From positions 186,001 through 250,000 of the forward strand of contig NZ_CATKVU010000006.1 of assembly GCF_949820605.1 (NCBI RefSeq): DNA of 64,000 nucleotides, in the 5' to 3' direction. The position numbers and the translations under genes are program-made. Of the stretch, positions 62,223-64,000 are shown one piece after another (the stretch's first letter is position 1; each line of letters starts with the position of its first letter). The notes under the pieces were generated by a model. It had not been told where the DNA came from, searched no databases, and saw only the letters and a list, made by a program, of their open reading frames with translations. The stretch is from Segatella copri (GTDB lineage: Bacteria > Bacteroidota > Bacteroidia > Bacteroidales > Bacteroidaceae).

Positions 62223-63278
62223 TTATCGGTTATCGCTTTTTGCTGTATCTACATTCATTCCTTCCGAAACTTTCTGCTGGCCATTGATGATAACCTGGTC
62301 GCCAGTCTTCAGTCCCGAAAGGATGACGATGCCGTCGCCTTCGAAATCGCCGGTAGTTACGGGTTGCTGATGTGCCTTTCCGTTTACCACGGTCCATACG
62401 AATCGGGAGTTATCTACATCCAGTTCAATGCTTTGTGGCGGAACGGTGATGTGGGATGGGGTAGCAGCGCTACCCTGCACCTGGGCGTTGCATACCATGC
62501 CTGGGAGCAGACGGCCCTGCGGATTGGTGATGCCCACCTTGACATCGTAGGTATGCGAGATGAGGTTGGCATCGATGCCTTTTTCTGAAATCGTTCCCCG
62601 GAAAATGGCACCCGAAAGAGCGGCTACCGTCAGTTTCACCTTGTCGCCCACGTGCAGATGAGATATTTCAGCTTCGGGTACGGATACCTTGGCGTTGACT
62701 TGTGCCACATTGGCGAGTTTCAGCACAGGCTGTCCGGGGAGCACGTAGGTTCCCAAGTCCACGTTCTTGGCAGCGATGACACCTGCAAAAGGAGCTGTGA
62801 GGGTAGAGTGGGAGAGTTGCTGGCGGGCGATGCTTTCAGCCGCCTTTGCCTGTTCCAGTTTGCTTTCTATCTCCACCCATTTCATATCCGAGATGGTTCC
62901 CGACTGGTGCAGGGGCAGGAATCTTCTGTAGGCATCCTGCGCCTGTTTCAGGGTGGTGAGTGTTGCCCGGTGAGCCTCCTTCACGGTGGTAGGGTTGATG
63001 GTGGCGAGCAGCTGTCCCTTGCTCACTCTATCTCCTTCTTCCACCCGTATGGAAGTGATGTTTCCGGCTATCTCGAAACTGAGTGTAGATCCCATCTTTT
63101 CCTCGATGGTTCCCACATAGTCTTTTGTTCCCCCCAGGTTTGTATTCCCCACGGAGATAGTCTCAACTTTCACGTTTTTCTTCTCTAGCTTGCTGGATTT
63201 TTCGGTGCATCCCACCAGCATCATACAGCTGATAATGAATGCGACAAGCCATCCCGTTATAACATCTTTCTGTTTCAT
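62223..63278 (-). CDS. RND efflux periplasmic adaptor (HlyD/MFP family) lipoprotein
   Basis: This protein has about 351 residues from ATG 63278 (MKQKDVITGWLVAF), with lipobox LVGC (Cys about 24) followed by TEKSSK, so it is anchored in the inner membrane. The membrane-fusion-protein order is clear: barrel-sandwich/lipoyl half (MGSTLSFEIAGNITSIRVEEGDRVSKGQLLA), a helical hairpin (AHRATLTTLKQAQDAYRRF, SKLEQAKAAESIARQQL), the second lipoyl half (LTAPFAGVIAAKNVDLGTYV), then the beta-barrel (GDKVKLTVAALSG). It links the RND pump to an outer membrane channel, which is not encoded nearby. A minus-strand -7 box TACCTTTG (63322-63315) drives the operon. Confidence 0.93.
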   Translation of the reverse strand: MKQKDVITGWLVAFIISCMMLVGCTEKSSKLEKKNVKVETISVGNTNLGGTKDYVGTIEEKMGSTLSFEIAGNITSIRVEEGDRVSKGQLLATINPTTVKEAHRATLTTLKQAQDAYRRFLPLHQSGTISDMKWVEIESKLEQAKAAESIARQQLSHSTLTAPFAGVIAAKNVDLGTYVLPGQPVLKLANVAQVNAKVSVPEAEISHLHVGDKVKLTVAALSGAIFRGTISEKGIDANLISHTYDVKVGITNPQGRLLPGMVCNAQVQGSAATPSHITVPPQSIELDVDNSRFVWTVVNGKAHQQPVTTGDFEGDGIVILSGLKTGDQVIINGQQKVSEGMNVDTAKSDNR

Positions 63279-63626
63279 ATTGATTACATTTTGTTGTTTT
63301 TTGAAAAGATAATGCAAAGGTATGAATTTTAGCTGAATGCATGGGGAAAATAGGATTAAAAAAAAATAAAAAACAGTTCTTCTTCTTCTTTTACTACGAT
63401 TTCCACGCTGTTCATAGTTTCAATCACGTCTTTCATGGAAACTACGTCTCTGATGCATCCAACCGAACAATCTACACCTTAGACCGAGGGTTGAGTCGAC
63501 TTGCTCACAAAGCTCTTGGCGACTATGGACCACTTGGTGTAAAGGTAAGCAACGATGATTTCTTGCAGTAATCATGAAACGAAGGTATTCGTATTGGAAT
63601 AGGTGTTTTTTGATATTGATATAGAG

Positions 63627-63667
63627 GAACCGGCACATATATATGTATATATATGAGAACCGGCACA
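63627..63667. repeat. GAACCGGCACA direct repeat around an AT microsatellite
   Basis: GAACCGGCACA occurs at 63627-63637 and 63657-63667, separated by 19 bases of alternating A and T plus flank. Confidence 0.8.
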
Positions 63668-63672
63668 AAAAA

Positions 63673-63708
63673 AGGGCTAGCCCATTACCAGGACTAGCCC
63701 TCCGTTTT
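63673..63708. terminator. Rho-independent terminator
   Basis: AGGGCTAG pairs with CTAGCCCT (8 bp, 13-base loop). It is flanked by an A run on the left and CCGTTTT on the right, so it may act in either direction; the minus-strand gene to the right is the likely user. Confidence 0.75.
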
Positions 63709-63919
63709 AATTATTTTCTAGGGTGCAATGAAATGTCATCCTGAAATCTGCTTAGCACGTTATGAGTGATTACTTTACCTCAATGTGCTTAACATCGTCT
63801 TTCTTCTCCTCCTTCTTCTCGTTCTTGTTCTTGTTCTCGATAGATACTTCCCTCCTCAGTTGTTCCCGTCTGTTGCTTGAAGAATGAATGTATGTTAAAC
63901 TTTTAATGAGAATACTTTT

Positions 63920-64000
63920 TCAATTGGACTCTTTTTTCAAGTCCTTATCCACCATGGCGCAGACACAGGAGTCTGACCATACATTCTCTGCCGTCTCTAC
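63920..64000 (-). CDS. 3' end of a minus-strand gene cut by the window edge
   Basis: Reading inward from the right edge on the minus strand gives VETAENVWSDSCVCAMVDKDLKKESN-type sequence (26 codons), ending in TGA 63922-63920. I cannot name the family from this short piece. The same frame continues open after the TGA for about 49 codons to TAA 63770, with a charged Lys/Glu-rich end, so the TGA might be a recent nonsense change in a longer gene. Confidence 0.35.
   Translation of the reverse strand, partial: VETAENVWSDSCVCAMVDKDLKKESN

Larger units (their letters stand above)
63279..63919. other. Right-hand intergenic region with repeats and possible remnants
   Basis: The region holds the efflux operon promoter (63315-63322), long A runs, and a plus-strand open stretch (63341-63571) whose last 55 codons look protein-like (FHAVHSFNHVFHGNY, TLDRGLSRLAHKALGDYG) but whose beginning is poly-Lys/poly-Phe, so it may be a gene fragment. 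It also holds the repeated GAACCGGCACA, a terminator, and a minus-strand frame ending at TAA 63772-63770 with a Lys/Glu-rich tail (NKNEKKEEKKDDVKHIEVK) that lacks a start codon and follows an in-frame TGA. Confidence 0.4.

Noticed and set aside
63341..63571. 76-codon plus-strand frame starting with poly-Lys and poly-Phe
   Set aside because: The beginning is read from A and T runs in the efflux promoter; the protein-like second half is noted only as a possible fragment.
1..64000. tRNA, rRNA or replication origin
   Set aside because: I looked for cloverleaf-like GC-rich blocks, rRNA words and origin-type repeats by eye and saw none; a covariance-model scan would be needed to exclude small RNAs.

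Overview
The window looks like a chromosomal segment of a gut or oral Bacteroidota, most probably Prevotella/Segatella. The basis is TonB-linked SusC-type receptors, lipoproteins with acidic residues after the lipobox Cys, promoters with the Bacteroidota -7 box TAnnTTTG (several with TTG/TTTG 19-21 bases upstream), few Shine-Dalgarno sites, a UpxY/NusG-type antiterminator, BspA-type repeats and pectin-degrading GH28/GH105 enzymes. The genus call is inference. I saw no rRNA, tRNA, CRISPR array or intact transposase.

Layout. 1-7.7 kb: envelope uptake genes, namely a SusC-like receptor cut by the left edge and a TonB receptor paired with a beta-helix surface lipoprotein. 8.1-9.8 kb: p-aminobenzoate genes pabB and pabC. 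9.8-18.5 kb: a decayed AAA-ATPase-like gene, a strongly expressed 1003-residue lipoprotein with a collagen-like stretch and a long structured leader, small lipoproteins, an OmpA-family protein and an intact AAA-ATPase-like paralogue. 18.6-28.5 kb: trpS, two DUF3857-type secreted proteins (one with a transglutaminase triad, one apparently without), a MATE exporter, and a four-subunit 2-oxoacid:ferredoxin oxidoreductase operon led by a 59-residue TPR protein.

28.7-39 kb is an accessory region. It holds an antitoxin gene whose toxin is split around a thioredoxin-like gene bounded by 35-bp direct repeats; a DUF4143 ATPase whose promoter overlaps three phased 15-bp repeats; a run of gene scars (phosphodiesterase-BspA chimera, frameshifted SLOG gene, methyltransferase tail); and two tandem DUF262 (GmrSD-type) genes that probably form a restriction-like defence unit. 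39-44.4 kb: cvfB-like and lolD-like genes, a GH105-GH28 pectin operon, a repeat-rich spacer and a GH2-type tail remnant.

44.4-56.6 kb is the most striking part. A minus-strand operon of three tightly packed genes encodes a 2300-residue protein (LOTUS-like N-terminus, sacsin-type GHKL ATPase, acidic linker, conserved C-terminal domain), an Upf1-like helicase fused to a PIN nuclease, and a Schlafen/AlbA_2 protein with a GHKL-like module. A NusG/UpxY-type antiterminator lies directly upstream in the same orientation, and near-identical terminator hairpins lie at both ends. I propose it as a candidate undescribed RNA-targeting or nucleic-acid-sensing defence system; the function is inference. 56.6-63.3 kb: a CPA2 antiporter and an RND efflux pump with its adaptor. 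The right edge cuts into one more minus-strand gene.
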